Below, in pieces: positions 1-13,130 of a stretch of DNA of 64,000 nucleotides (within the stretch, counting starts at the first letter, position 1; every line of letters begins with the position of its first letter). The translations under genes were made by a program, and so were the position numbers. The DNA is taken from the NCBI GenBank assembly GCA_029204225.1, contig CM055107.1, positions 21,750,000 to 21,813,999 on the forward strand, written 5' to 3'. Origin of the DNA: Diphasiastrum complanatum. Taxonomy: Eukaryota; Streptophyta; Lycopodiopsida; Lycopodiales; Lycopodiaceae. Below the pieces are notes generated by a model. It was given only the letters and a program-made list of their open reading frames with translations. It searched no databases and had not been told where the DNA came from.

Positions 1-441
1 TATATTAGAGACATTTATTAGTGTTGTCTTGACTGTTGGGTTCCAAGCCCCAGGCGTCGGTGAATGAAGAAACAAGTCTTCTATATTGTTGATTAGGTGC
101 ACAGAGACTAGTTCTTAAATCAAAGAATAATTTGCAACATTTGGCTACTTCAAAATTACTCCGAAATCCTCATTCAGTTCCATTCGATTGAGGTAGTTCT
201 CTAGAAAAGTTGTGGCATATTCTGTCCAGATAAATTAGAATATCAAGTGTACCATATTTTGTCCAGATAAAACAGAACATCAAGCTGAAATCCTCTATTT
301 CAAGTTGAAACTTTACAAACTCAACCTCAAAACTTTGTGGGTTGTCAGAACTGAGTCCCAAACATGTACATGAATCAGTGATTCTACTAAAGTGGTATAG
401 TCATGTGGTTGCGAAAAAAAAGAAAATTGGCGACTGCAACA
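1..441. other. Flanking intronic sequence, no gene seen
   Basis: I see no coding exon on either strand. Because the Copia element to the right is bounded by a duplicated 5-bp target, this stretch was once contiguous with position 5306. It is therefore probably more of the intron of the RING-FYVE-SYLF gene that ends at the left edge of the window. Confidence 0.4.
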
Positions 442-446
442 ATTGC

Positions 447-744
447 TGTTGGAATGTAAATGGAATTGCTTACATTACCATAGGTTACTTTGACCCAAAA
501 GGTCGAGAGTTGTGTAACCATGGTCATTTATTATATTAGGCCTACTAAACTTAGAGTTAGCTAAGTTAGTATGAAATTAACTTGGTAGGGACTCATGGGT
601 CCACTAGGCCTAATTGTGACATTAAGTACCCCAACTTGACATATTGGAGGTACCTTATTCTTTCTATGTAACTTATAGAAAGTTGGATAGTCAATAGTCA
701 AGTAGTTGGACAGCCAATAGTCAAGTAGTTGGAAAGCCAATAGT
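447..744 (+). repeat. Copia-1 5' LTR, truncated
   Basis: This stretch is a near-identical direct copy of 4799-5094, with only a few changes and a 2-bp length difference near 508. After 744 the two copies stop matching, so about 200 bp of LTR end are missing or replaced. Confidence 0.9.
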
Positions 745-1187
745 TGCAGGGCACCTTCACCTATTTGAGAGCTAGCAGTAGGGCGCCCATGCTCAAACCA
801 AATGCATGTGATCTTGACTCAATTACATGCTGGAAATTTCAGATTTACTTCTTAAATGAAGATACATGTGTTTTACACACATTTCTTGCTAAAATTTCCC
901 TGTTGGTGAGCTTGGAGTAGGGCACTAGCATCAGCTCTATATGCACATAGTGTGCACTCTTTTCAGCCACAGATTTCTGGTTTTGGTTTTGGCTTCATTC
1001 GAAGTTTACCTATTTGTGAGCATTTTGTTTTTTGTGCAGAAATCAGCCACCTATTTCATTACTTGTTGAGCAAATTGCATGTGGAGTATTGCAATCTATT
1101 GTGCTTGTAATTTCAGGTTGCTGCCCTTTGAGTAGATTTTGTCTTTGAAAGTCAATTTCCTATCTACTACGAGCTGATTTTTCTGTT
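745..1187 (+). other. Copia-1 leader, no gene
   Basis: This lies between the truncated 5' LTR and the gag start. No initiator tRNA primer-binding match is visible and no ORF of note is present. Confidence 0.5.
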
Positions 1188-3265
1188 ATGGCTAAAGAAT
1201 CGGGGTCTATTGGTTCTTTAAATAATGAAGATAGGCTGGATGGCACAAACTATGCATTGTGGTGCTATATGATAAAGAACCTTCTAATTGCTAAAGGTTT
1301 GTGGGAAGTAGTTAATGGTGACGAAGAGAGGCCGCCTACCTTGGCACCTATTACACCATCTAGAACCACTACTTCTTCATCTATGGAGGTGTCTTCCGAT
1401 GAGCAAAAGAAGTGGGATCGACGAGATGCACAAGCACATTCCGTCATTGCATTATCAGTGAAGAGATCTATCCTTCCTCATATTAGATCATGCAAGACTT
1501 CCAAAAGTGCTTGGGAGACTCTTGCCAAGATGTTTCAAGTAAAGAATGCGGCAAAAGTGGTATATCTTCGAAATCAACTTTCTATCTTGAAGATGCAAGA
1601 AGGTGATTTGCTTACAAACAAAACTTCCAAAGATAATAAAAAATCTAAGGAAGCTCAAGATCAAGACTCCAAGAAGAAGGGTAAGTGCCACTATTGCAAG
1701 AAATTTGGGCATCACATCAAAGAATGTAAGAAGAGGCTTGCAAAGGAAAAAGAGAAAGGTAACGATACAAGTACCGCAATTATTACTTTGGAACAACAAT
1801 TTGGAAAGGAGGATAATCTTTTCAATAATGATTATGCTTTTGTCACTAATAATCTCATCTCTCCTAAAGTCGAGATTTCTGCCACTTCAAATCTTGTTGG
1901 TTTGTCAGCAGAAAAAAGCTCATCTTCAGCTTTACAAGTTGCTGTTTTTTCATCTATTGATTGGGTGATTGATAGCGATGCCACATGCCATATGACTTAT
2001 CACAAAGAGGTCTTCACAAAGCTTGTGAAAGTGCATGATGGAAGCAAAGTTCAAGGTGTTAATAATAGCTCTTATCCTATCAAAGGTATTAGAGTGATCC
2101 CCATTATCTTACCCAATGGTGAGAAGAAGTACATTCGTAATGTACTTTATGTTCCAAAACTAGAAAAGAATCTCATTTCGGTCTCTACAATTATGAACCA
2201 AGGATTGGTTGTGGAATTCAAAGAAGACAAATGTCTTATCAAAGACCCAAAGAGATCTCTTATGATCATTGCTTCAAGAACATTACGTGGTGGATTGCTC
2301 CTTATGGATACCTATGAGCAAAGAGCTTCATCATCTTTTTGTCTTGTTGCATCAAGTTCACATTCTTTGGAGTTGGCTGAATTATGGCATGCTAGGTTTG
2401 GACATCTCAACTTTGCTAGCTTGAAGATGTTGAAGAGATTCAATATGGTTGAAGACATTCCTAATATTGAGCATCCCGAAGGACATGTATGCGAAGGATG
2501 CATACTTGGAAAATTTCAAAGACAAGCTTTTCCAATTGATGGAACTATTAGAGTTGATGGCAAATTTGATTTGGTTCATAGTGATGTATGTGGTCCAATG
2601 AGGACCGAATCCATTGGAAGGTGTAAGTACTTTGTTACTTTTATTGATGACCTTTCAAGATTTACATGGATTTATCCTATGAAGACAAAATCTGAAGTTT
2701 TTCAACGCTTTAAGGATTTTCTACCAATGATAGAAAACCAGTTTGGGCACTCTTTGAAGATCTTACGTACCGACCGAGGAGGTGAATATATAAAGAATAC
2801 GTTCGGTACTTATCTTCAAAGCAAAGGTATCCATCATCAAATGACAACCCCTTACAGACCTCAACAAAATGGTGTTGCCGAAAGAAAGAATCGCACTATT
2901 ATGGAGATGGCTCGATGCATGCTCAAGGCAAAGGGCCTACCTCACAAGTATTGGGCTGAAGCGGTTATAACGGCGACTTACATTAGTAATCAATGTCCTA
3001 CTAAAGCCTTGAAGCTATGAACTCCTTATGAAGTTTGGTATGGTAAGAAGCCTACTGTTTCTCACTTACGCATCCTTGGTTGCACGGCTTATGCTTTCAT
3101 TCCCGATAAGCTAAGAACCAAGCTTGATGATAAAGGAGTTAAATGCATATTTGTTGGCTATAGTAGTGAAAGCAAGGGCTATAGGTTGTTCAATATGGAT
3201 ACTAATAGAATCATAGTAAGTCGTGATGTTCATTTTGATGGGATGTTGCGCCCACTCATGTCATG
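1188..3265 (+). pseudogene. Copia-1 gag, protease and integrase, broken
   Basis: The ORF starts with a Copia-type Gag (DGTNYALWCYMIKNLL, as in the DUF4219/UBN2 Gag families) and has a zinc knuckle CHYCKKFGHHIKEC near residue 165. The aspartic protease site reads DSDATCHM where DSGA is expected, so the active-site glycine is replaced by aspartate. A GAG-pre-integrase zinc site follows (HARFGHLN and CEGC). The integrase core has HSDVCGP, RTDRGGEY and GVAERKN, so all three DDE residues are present. A TGA at 3018-3020 interrupts the frame. The same frame then continues with TPYEVWYGKKP, typical of the integrase end, to a TGA at 3263. The stop fits a CGA to TGA change. Copia-type Gag-Pol is normally about 1300 residues or more, so this one is cut short. 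Confidence 0.9.
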
Positions 3266-3864
3266 AAAGGGGACTTCCCCCATGATGCATATCTTGAAAT
3301 ATTTCCAGATTTGGTTTTGCCATCTAATCATGAAGAGAAGGGACTGCCATCTACTTCTAGTGGACAGCCCACTACTCCAATTTTGCAGCCCATAGTTCAT
3401 CAAGAAGAACCTATTTATGGTAAAGAGCAGCCTGTTGAAGACATTGGACAGCAAGGTCCAACTTCGGAAAACATTGGATAGCAAGGTCCAAGTTCGAAAC
3501 ACTTTGGACAGCAAAGTGTTGACAAAGGTAAGGCTGTTGGACAGCCCAAACCAGTCCCTAAATGGTTTTTGCAGACTTTGCAAGACAGCAAAGAGGATCA
3601 TTTCTATGAAGGGAAGACTCGTGCCTCTACTAAATCAGTAGAATTTGCTGAGTTTTTTGATTTTGCTCTAAATTCTATTGAGGATGGTGCAGTAGAACCT
3701 GTTTTTTATGAGCAGGCCAGCGGAGTAAAATGTTGGGAGGATGCGATGCAAGAGGAGTACAACTCACTCATGAAGAACCACACTTGGGTTCTTGTTGATC
3801 TTCCACATGGGGCTGGAATCTTCATCTCTCAACAACAAAGGTCGGAAAGGCCAGCAGCAGGAAG
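3263..3864 (+). pseudogene. Copia-1 pol linker and stub of reverse transcriptase
   Basis: A Gln/Pro-rich linker with a TAG at about 3479 (in place of CAG) leads into the first residues of the Copia reverse transcriptase domain (CWEDAMQEEYNSLMKNHTW at about 3733-3789). There the RVT_2 homology stops. No YVDD or RNase H segment follows, so the catalytic half of pol has been lost. Confidence 0.75.
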
Positions 3865-4680
3865 ATGTTAAAGCAATCTTCTTTTTTTAAGTCACCACAA
3901 GTTGATGCATGCGATGGATGCATTAGTGAAAAGTTTCATGCGAAACCTTTTCAGTTTGATGTTTTAGCAAAGGCTAAAATATTCAAGCACTCTTTGGAAC
4001 TATTTTGTACTAATCGAGGAGGGAGTAAACATGTGTCAATTAGTACTTTTGTTCAAAGTGTTAAGAGTGAGCATTTGTCTGAAGAGAATTTTTCATTATT
4101 TGAAAAATCTTCTATGTCATCCCATGCCTCTTCGAGGGACAGCTTTGATGACGCCATCGTTGATGCATGTCTTGATAATTTGCTAAATTTTTATGATGAA
4201 GATGTTAGACAGCAAGTTCATTCATCTTCTTTTGGTCATTTACAACCCATTTTACATCATGAGCAGTCCATTATGCTTCAGGAACAGCCTGCGGAAGATT
4301 ATGGACAACATGATCCATGCTGGGAACACTTTCGGCAGCAAAGTGTTGAACAACCCATAACAGTTCCTTGTCGGCTATTGGAGACTTTGCAGGACAGCAA
4401 AGAAATATCTTACTACGAAAGGAAGGCACATGCCTCTTTAAAATCAGTACCTCTTGCTGATTTTTTTGGTTCTACACTTACTCTTTATTGTCCTTATGGT
4501 AAGAAGTATTTTCGAATGATGTGGGAGCCTATGATGGATTACAAGTCCATGTTTCGACTTACTGCCGAGTTTATGTTGGTTCCCTACTTCAAAAGGAGCA
4601 TGCAAATCCTCACCCTTCGACTTGATGCTTCATTATTACGCATTCTTTTCCTTTTATATGTTGGACATAATTGGGGATGA
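3865..4680 (+). pseudogene. Second, internally deleted copy of integrase and linker inside Copia-1
   Basis: This 271-residue open frame resembles an abridged copy of the sequence upstream. It has a CDGC zinc-site remnant, then HSLELFCTNRGG, which parallels HSLKILRTDRGG of the integrase. Next comes a second copy of the Gln-rich linker (HHEQSI, EQPAED, LLETLQDSKE) that parallels the linker at 3370-3640. The first DDE aspartate region and the ERKN segment are absent. It ends just before the purine tract of the 3' LTR. I read it as a recombination or template-switch product that replaced reverse transcriptase and RNase H. Confidence 0.65.
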
Positions 4681-4798
4681 GATTTCGACTACTTTGGTGC
4701 GAAGTTTATTTGGCGACATGAAGTTCGGACAGCAAGTTGCATTTTTCTCTTTCAAGAAGTTACTTCATGTTATGTTATGCATTTCCATTTAAGGAGGG

Positions 4799-5300
4799 TG
4801 TTGGAATGTAAATGGAATTGCTTACATTACCATAGGTTACTTTGACCCAAAAGGTCGAGTTGTGTAACCATGGTCATTTATTATATTAGGCCTACTAAAC
4901 TTAGAGTTAGCTAAGTTAGTATGAAATTAACTTGGTAAGGACTCATGGGTCCACTAGGCCTAATTGTGACATTAAGTACCCCAACTTGACATATTGGAGG
5001 TACCTTATTCTTTCTATGTAACTTATAGAAAGTTGGATAGTCAATAGTCAAGTAGTTGGACAGCCAATAGTCAAGTAGTTGGAAAGCCAATAGTCGTTGG
5101 ATAGCCAATAGTCATCTTGGACTATATACATGTGTGCATCCCATTTGTATAAGACACATTTGTAAGCAATAATGACTATTCTCCTTGGCTGTCCACAAGT
5201 TTCTACAAGAGGGTTTCTAGCCATCTCTCTCTTTCTTTTGAGAATGCTTTGTGTGATTGGATAGTTAAGATCCTGGATCCTTAGGTTTCTATTTCTTACA
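4799..5300 (+). repeat. Copia-1 3' LTR (502 bp)
   Basis: It begins with TG directly after the purine tract and ends with CA directly before the target duplication ATTGC. It contains short internal repeats of the type CAATAGTCAAGTAGTTGGA. Confidence 0.92.
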
Positions 5301-5305
5301 ATTGC

Positions 5306-5713
5306 ACTACTTTCTATAGCTACTTGCAAATAATCAGTTCAAAGAGAACTTAATCACTTATTCATTAGGCTATAAAGTATATCCAGAACACAAGAGAATA
5401 AATTCCATACACAGTGCTTAATGCAGAACAAAGCATAAATGCAACATAAGATCCATATCCATATCAAACTGCCAACATAAATCAGTATCCGAGGATGGTT
5501 TTGCCAACTAGGTTTCAAGAGAATCTCAAATGCTGTTGGGCACACTAAAATATGAAATAAATGATAACCAGCAATAACAAATCAAGACTTGACAGTTTTA
5601 TACTACCTATAGGCTATGAGAAAGACCAAACATTCTCATGATTCACAAACATCTAATCTGCAATCATTTTCATCATGAATATGAGTTTCAAAATTCATAA
5701 TGCAAATAGATAC
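5306..5713 (-). other. Intron of the RING-FYVE-SYLF gene
   Basis: It follows the GT donor of exon 4 at 5713-5712. I searched the minus strand for the conserved C-terminal SYLF segment and saw none, so the last exon or exons lie beyond the left edge of the window. Confidence 0.55.
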
Positions 5714-7948
5714 CTTTGCTGCAACTGTAAGTGTAACATGCAGCAGCCCCTCCATCACCTGCACGAATGTCTGCTTCAGCTGCTCTACCAACCGGTCCAG
5801 CTGCAGCACTCAGACCAGCTCCAACTGAAAGGTGGACTCTTCCACTAAAGGCTTTTACTGCTTTTGTGGTGCGAAGCATAATAATAAAATCTGTGAGCTC
5901 CCCGCCAGCCTGAAAATTTTTGCCATACAGAGAAATGTTAACATTGAGTATAGAGAACTACAGGTCTTGAGTTTAAGGTAGAGTGGACCAAGTTTTAACT
6001 ATACACACCATACTACTCAAACAATGAAAATATCTACTGGCAAGCACAATCTTCTATCACTGAACTTTTTGCAAAGATACTCACTTGAGCACCCCAACCT
6101 ATACCAAAAGATGTGATTGCGGAAGGTGCAGACCATGTGCCATCAGACCTTCGAGCTACAACCAACCCAGTCCCTACTTTATATGTGAACATCATGCCTG
6201 CCTTAAGCACCGTGATGATGGCGAGTCCTTTAGCTCCCCTCAAAACAGCATCTGGAATTGATCGTTCTGACTTTAACTTTCCGACCTGGAAAAGGAACAA
6301 GAATCACCAAAAGAAGGTTGAAAACCAGGTGCACAAAAGCACAGGTTGAGATTTCAAACTATTTGAAAGATAAAGATCAGCTGATGTGCACCTGTAAATA
6401 GCTTCTTAGGCTATTTGTGGCTTTGTAAATCTCTTGTTCCATTGAAACACCTAGAGGACTGTTCAGCCAACCTCTCATGCAGCTTAGATCAGTAACATCA
6501 TGAGTTGCAATTTGTGCCGCATTACTTACTCGTTCAGCCAAAATCCTTTGAATAGGGTCCAGTCTTTCATAACATGTATCGCATACCCTTTGAGGGTCTC
6601 TTTCATGAAATTTTGAAGGTAAAAGGCATTTCCCTTTGGAGCATGCCCTACAAAACAAGCCACCACAAAAGCGGCAGTGATGTCTACCACAGGTAATAGG
6701 CCGAAAGCTTGTTGCACATTGCATGCAAGAAAAAGAAGCACTATCTGGCATCCATTGAGGAGGCTCTGCTTCCAAAACTGCTAATATTGATTGAACATCA
6801 TCCCTTGCACCCGAGAGAAGAGGAGCACTAGGAATAAGGTTTGGGTCCCACAAATTATCTAGCACTGTGTGACTGTAGACATCCATTCCTTCAACATGGT
6901 GGGCAGATATATGAGTCCAATTCTGATTTGTTTCCTCATGAACATGCACCGGCTGTCCCCTTCCAGTGAGAATGGTAAATAACCCACCGAGAACATTCCA
7001 TGCATTCACTTCTGGACCTTGGCTTCTTTGCGATAATACTCCATTCTGCCTCGCTTGTGTCATGCCATCATCTATAGGAAATACCCTTTTAGCATTTCTA
7101 GGAGGTACAGAGACTGGTGCCCACACATCTTCCTTAATTCGAGGACTCTGATCACTCACAAATAAATTGTCTGCATCCTTTCCAGCCAATGGAACCCTGC
7201 TCTTGTAAGAACAAGACAAGCTTTGCACTACAGGATAGGTATCGGCCTCCAGAAAGCTTTCCACGTGAGTAGACATCTGAACACGCTCTAGTGCCCCTTT
7301 CAGCTCCAGATTGAGGCCAAGCACGAGTTCTGAATCAAATTGTGTTCGACACAGTGGACACATCGGTTGCTTTGAATGCTTCAACACCTGAAATTCCCAA
7401 AACCAGCTTCTTCAGAAATTCACGAACCTGCTTTATAATGGAAGTGAACACTTAGGCCAAATTGACTCACATCAAAAGGATCCAACATTATTGAGAGAAG
7501 TTTCAACCAACTTATCTATTCCCGGCCAAATTGGCTCACATCAAAAGGATCCAACATTATCAAGAAAAGTCTCAACCTTCAACTTATCTATTCCCATATC
7601 TGAATCAAACTAAGTAAGTGCTTCTTGGTGATATCAACTAGTGAAGGAACTTGAAAATCATTGACTTTTACATTTATAGGTTAAAACGAACCACCCACAA
7701 TACAGCATGAATAAGCATCTCCATACAGACTCCTAGACTTTTATTATAAGCAATTTACCTTATAGAAAGTCTCAAAGAAGACATACCGTTTGCAGGCATT
7801 TCAAACAGCCATTATGCCCACAAGGGAATGAAGCAGGCCCGCCATTTGTGCCAAGCCAGTCCATGCAAACGACACAAGTTGGCAAATCATCGTCTTCTGG
7901 TTTTGTTCTGGTTTCTCTTGCCATATCCAAATGTGCACCACCCGTCAT
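5714..7948 (-). CDS. RING, FYVE and SYLF (Ysc84-like) domain protein, 3' partial
   Basis: Four exons join in frame with GT-AG borders: 7948-7787, 7387-6392, 6285-6085 and 5909-5714. The ATG at 7948 gives MTGGAHLDMA. A RING finger is split by intron 1: CVVCMDWLG and CGHNGCLKC lie in exon 1, and CPLCRTQF in exon 2. A FYVE zinc finger follows at about residues 235-300 (WMPD, GRHHCRFCGG, RVCDTC), then a SYLF/DUF500 domain (RGAKGLAIITVLKAGMM, GWGAQAGGELTDFI). Plants have proteins combining FYVE and Ysc84-like domains. FYVE fingers bind PI3P on endosomes, and SYLF domains bind phosphoinositides and, in yeast, actin, so a role at endosomal membranes is likely. The final phase needs two more bases from a downstream exon that is outside the window. 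A 4.85-kb Copia lies in that intron. Confidence 0.9.
7455..7596 (-). repeat. Tandem duplication in intron 1 of the RING-FYVE-SYLF gene
   Basis: Two units of about 70 bp begin with GGCCAAATTG and end with CTTATCTATTCCC. They differ at several positions. The splice sites of the intron are not affected. Confidence 0.85.
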
Positions 7949-8829
7949 ATTTACAGCTTTTGAAATTGTGCAATTACAGATGTGGAAGCCTGTAGTCCAC
8001 CCTGAGTTTAAATGGTTTAGAACAATCAGTGTCTGATACAAGGACTAATAATTAGGACATATTTCAGCAAGATTAGCTCGAAGCTGTGAAAATATGCTAG
8101 AACAATTAGCTTCGCTAAAATTCAAGAAGCTGAAATAACTTTAAAAAAAAAATTACAAAACACAAATAAAGACAATATTCAAACGTATACAATCCACATA
8201 AATTAATAGGTGCCGATCATCACAAAAAATCTAAAGCGAATGGGAGCTAGCTGTTTTTGTGCTTTCTGTCAGTAATATAGACAAATTTTGTTATGAGGAG
8301 CAACATTTTAACATATCCTAAGTTCAGAAATGAGAATATAGTTTCCATGAACCACGATTCGTTGGCAAACGAATCTCAATTGCCAATACATCGTCTGGGT
8401 CTGATTTGAATTGGAAAGAATCGGACCCAAAAAATAAATGCTAACAGAAAGTTGGAACGTGGAATCTAGTTTGTAAAGTTTGAATTGTGTCCATTCAACA
8501 TTGTCATATGCACTTGTGAACAGGGAACTTTGAAATGTATGTATTCATTAGCAATCTAACATCTGTAAGATTCTAGGAACAATATAGACATCATAGTAGT
8601 AGAATCATACATAGTACATTAGATATTTTTTAGCATTGAATCTAAAAATATCTTCAAAAGTTTACTTGCTGATTCTTTCCAAATGGGCCCAGTTCTACAC
8701 CACAATTTATGCCGATTCATCCGATTCTGAACCAGGTGGAGATATTTGATCAAAACATATTCCATGTGAAGCCCGCCAAAGCATCCACTAGATTGCACTA
8801 GGGTTAACAGCCCATAGAGTACTAGACAT
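7949..8829 (-). other. 5' untranslated or upstream region, no further gene
   Basis: The stretch just before the ATG carries possible AG acceptors on the minus strand (near 7956 and 8000), so an upstream 5' UTR intron is possible. I see nothing coding beyond that. Confidence 0.35.
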
Positions 8830-9300
8830 AAGCACTCACCAACCAACCGTAGATGGACTTTATTTCACACTTGTCACGTAAGCAACAACATTATGTCATC
8901 TTAGTTGTGGTTGATGAACTCACAAAAATGGCTCATTTATTCCAAGTCATAAAGATGACCTATTACGCCTGATTTGTTCCTTTAGCATGCATTCATGCTA
9001 GATGGGTTGCCTTCATGCATAGTGTTCCACAAAAATTCACATTTTATTGGTGGCTTTTAGCTTGCCGTGTTTGATAAGCTAAAGGTAAAAGTGGATATGA
9101 ATAATACAGATCATCCTAAGACATGGACAAACTGAGAGAGTTAACCAAACTTTGGAAGACATCTAACATGCTTGGTGTATATGAGGGTTAAGCAAACACA
9201 ATGTAAAAGATACTTGCCACTGTTGGAGTTTGCTCATAATAATAAAAAGAATGTACATACAACATGATTCCTTTTGAGTTTTTGGTTTAAGTTGTTAGTG
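8830..9300 (+). pseudogene. Ty3/Gypsy integrase fragment
   Basis: Starting near 8853 the frame reads MDFISHLSRKQ and VILVVVDELTKMAHL, which matches the core of Gypsy integrases. Later frames give VWKTSNMLGVY-like and NMIPFEFLV remnants of the segment after the catalytic glutamate. There are several stops and shifts. No LTR is seen around it, so it is a scrap. Confidence 0.7.
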
Positions 9301-9604
9301 CTCCTGAATTCAAATCGAATCTCCTAGGAACTATGTTTTGCAGATTTGCATGTTGACAATTCATTGTCGACAATTGATGCACTCAAGGCATGTCCAGATT
9401 TTTGGACCAGGACTATTGACTGCGCCTCCCCGAAAATTTCTGAGGACTGTATGACAATTGGATAATGGCAAGATGAAGCTTTGATGTTTGCAAGGGCAAG
9501 AACTTGCTTCCCTGTCTCCTTGCTTGGCTGCAGACAGATAACGTCCAGATAACATTTGTTATTAGAACTGATTCACCACAGTTAATGCCAATGCTCACAG
9601 GCCT

Positions 9605-9825
9605 GCTGCAATGGCGCATAATGCTGCAATATCTATTATGGCTGCCCACTTGGATGTGCCACATGCCAGAATTGATGCTTAATGCTGCAATCTTTTACAA
9701 CTGCCCATTTGGACGTGCCACATGCCAGAATTGCTGCTTAATGCTGCAATGGTGTTTAATGCTGCAATATCTTTTACAGCTGCTCATTTGGACGTGCCAC
9801 ATGCCAGAATTGCCACTTGGAAACT
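9605..9825 (+). repeat. Minisatellite with three units
   Basis: Units contain TGGACGTGCCACATGCCAG (first copy TGGATGTGCC) and GCTTAATGCTGCAAT. Spacing between units varies from about 60 to 90 bp. There is no coding signal. Confidence 0.8.
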
Positions 9826-10639
9826 TCTAGGTTGTTAATCATTGACGCATGGCAAAATCTGAATGCTCTTCTCGAAAATGAGGTTCATGTGGTTACACCA
9901 TTATTAAGCCGTATAACTTTGTGGAGTGGCAGGTAAGGTGGGGAATTCCAACAGAACCCTCTTCAATCAAGCTAATGAGCCGTCTATCGAGGTCATGGTA
10001 CTCTACATAATATCAACTTTCCGTCTTATATTACAGCAATAAGCACAGAAAAAACAACAGTGCTATGAGATTTACAAAATGAAACTAGTAATGGAATTTA
10101 TTATATAACATCTATCAATTTTCCTTCTTAAAAAAAGAACGGAAAAAACAACCTTGCAAGGAAACTTACAGACCTAAAACTAGTCTTGAAAATTGATTGA
10201 TCATATATATAGCATAATATGTCAGTCCAAAACACTGTTAACAGAGCAAACCGTACGTTACAGAGCAAGCTATAAACAAATGAATCAATCAGGTACTAGG
10301 GCAAAAAATACAATACGTTCCTTGACGGCAGACCTAATACATTTAGGCATATGTATCCGAGTATTGCAAAAGGGAAATTTTGCCATGTAAAGCGGCAGCA
10401 TACCAAAGGAAGTGTAACAAGGCCGCAGTGTATCAAAACGGATTGCAAAGCGGCATGAGACACACATGCCGGCTAAGAAAAAGAAACAAGATTATCAAGC
10501 ACTACCTGTTTTGCCTTCAAATTTCAGGGCTACGGCGGTAGAAATAAGGCATCCGCAGCTAAACAATTTAGCAAAGCACGATAATGGAGTAAGGGATGGA
10601 TGATGTCTGTCAAACCTTTTGGATCGTTTGTTCCTGGTG
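9826..10639. other. No gene recognised
   Basis: Only short, unsupported open frames occur. The composition is that of ordinary intergenic or intronic plant DNA. Confidence 0.4.
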
Positions 10640-10814
10640 TCAGATCAAACCCTGAGACGAAGGTAGCAAGAGAGAAAAGCTGGTTGCTATAAGCTTTAGA
10701 ACCTTGCCTTTTCTGGGCTTCGTGCTGCCCTCTTTCGATGCGCTGCGTGCATCCCCAAATTACTGCTCCCCCTCACCGGAAGGTAAAGAAGGAATGGTAG
10801 ATTGATACGACGAG
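10640..10814 (-). promoter_or_regulatory. Possible first non-coding exon of the RING-FYVE-SYLF gene
   Basis: On the minus strand a CT-rich tract is followed by a stretch of balanced composition and a possible donor CCG|GTGAGG near 10770. CT-rich tracts are common in plant 5' UTRs. This is inference only, and there is no direct link to the coding exons. Confidence 0.2.
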
Positions 10815-10870
10815 CGAGAGAGAGAGAGAGAGAGAGAAGGAAGGGGGGGGGGGGGGGGGGGGGGGGGGGG
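10815..10870. repeat. (GA)n followed by a 28-base G tract
   Basis: Alternating GA occupies 10815-10837 and an unbroken run of 28 G occupies 10843-10870. Confidence 0.95.
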
Positions 10871-12667
<1,797 letters not shown>

Positions 12668-12707
12668 GTTTAGTTTTTCATGATAACCGGAACTTTACAA
12701 GCACTTC

Positions 12708-12977
12708 TTATATAAATTTCACAAAACTTAATGTCTTCTTTAGCTTGCATACTTTGTGCTGTTGGTATTTAACCACAAAACCATGGGGTTTGAAGATGTA
12801 GACCTCCTCACTTAAATCACTACTGGGAAATACAGATTTGACATTCAATTGATGGATCTTCCAACCAAAATGAGCTGCAAGAGCAATAACTAGACATAAT
12901 GTAGAACACTTTTCTATAGGTGCAAAGGCTTTCTCATGATTAATGTCTTTGTTTTGCCAAATATAAAAATGTAGCAA
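12708..12977 (-). pseudogene. Copia reverse transcriptase fragment
   Basis: The minus frame reads HEKAFAPIEKCSTLCLVIAL, then IHQLNVKSVFPS and SEEVYIFKPHGFVVKYQQHK. This is the N-terminal half of the Copia RVT_2 domain. It stops before the LYGLKQAP and YVDD regions, next to the long microsatellite. Confidence 0.85.
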
Positions 12978-13130
12978 ATATGACTAAACCATATAAAGGA
13001 GTTCCAAAATTAAAAAAAAGACCCTTTAAAGAACGCCATGTAGGATAAAGAAAAATATAAAAATAAAAAAAACAATATTGTTTATTTGCTTGCCCCCACC
13101 ACTCTCGAGGCCTCTCCAACTCCCAATGAT
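12978..13130. other. Spacer between Copia fragments
   Basis: A-rich sequence without a recognisable domain. Protease and integrase would be expected here in an intact element and are missing. Confidence 0.4.

Larger units (their letters stand above)
447..5300 (+). mobile_element. Defective Ty1/Copia LTR retrotransposon (Copia-1)
   Basis: The element is bounded by a direct duplication ATTGC at 442-446 and 5301-5305, the usual 5-bp target duplication of this superfamily. Its 3' LTR runs from TG at 4799 to CA at 5300 and is preceded by a purine tract AAGGAGGG at 4791-4798. The 5' LTR starts with TG at 447 and matches the 3' LTR to about 744, then diverges. The 5' LTR has therefore lost its distal part, and no primer-binding site is seen. 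The inside carries gag, protease and integrase but almost no reverse transcriptase or RNase H, so it cannot be autonomous. It sits in an intron of the host gene on the opposite strand. Confidence 0.93.

Noticed and set aside
6113-6349. Plus-strand ORF opposite exon 3 of the RING-FYVE-SYLF gene
   Set aside because: It is antisense to well-supported SYLF coding sequence and spans a splice site.
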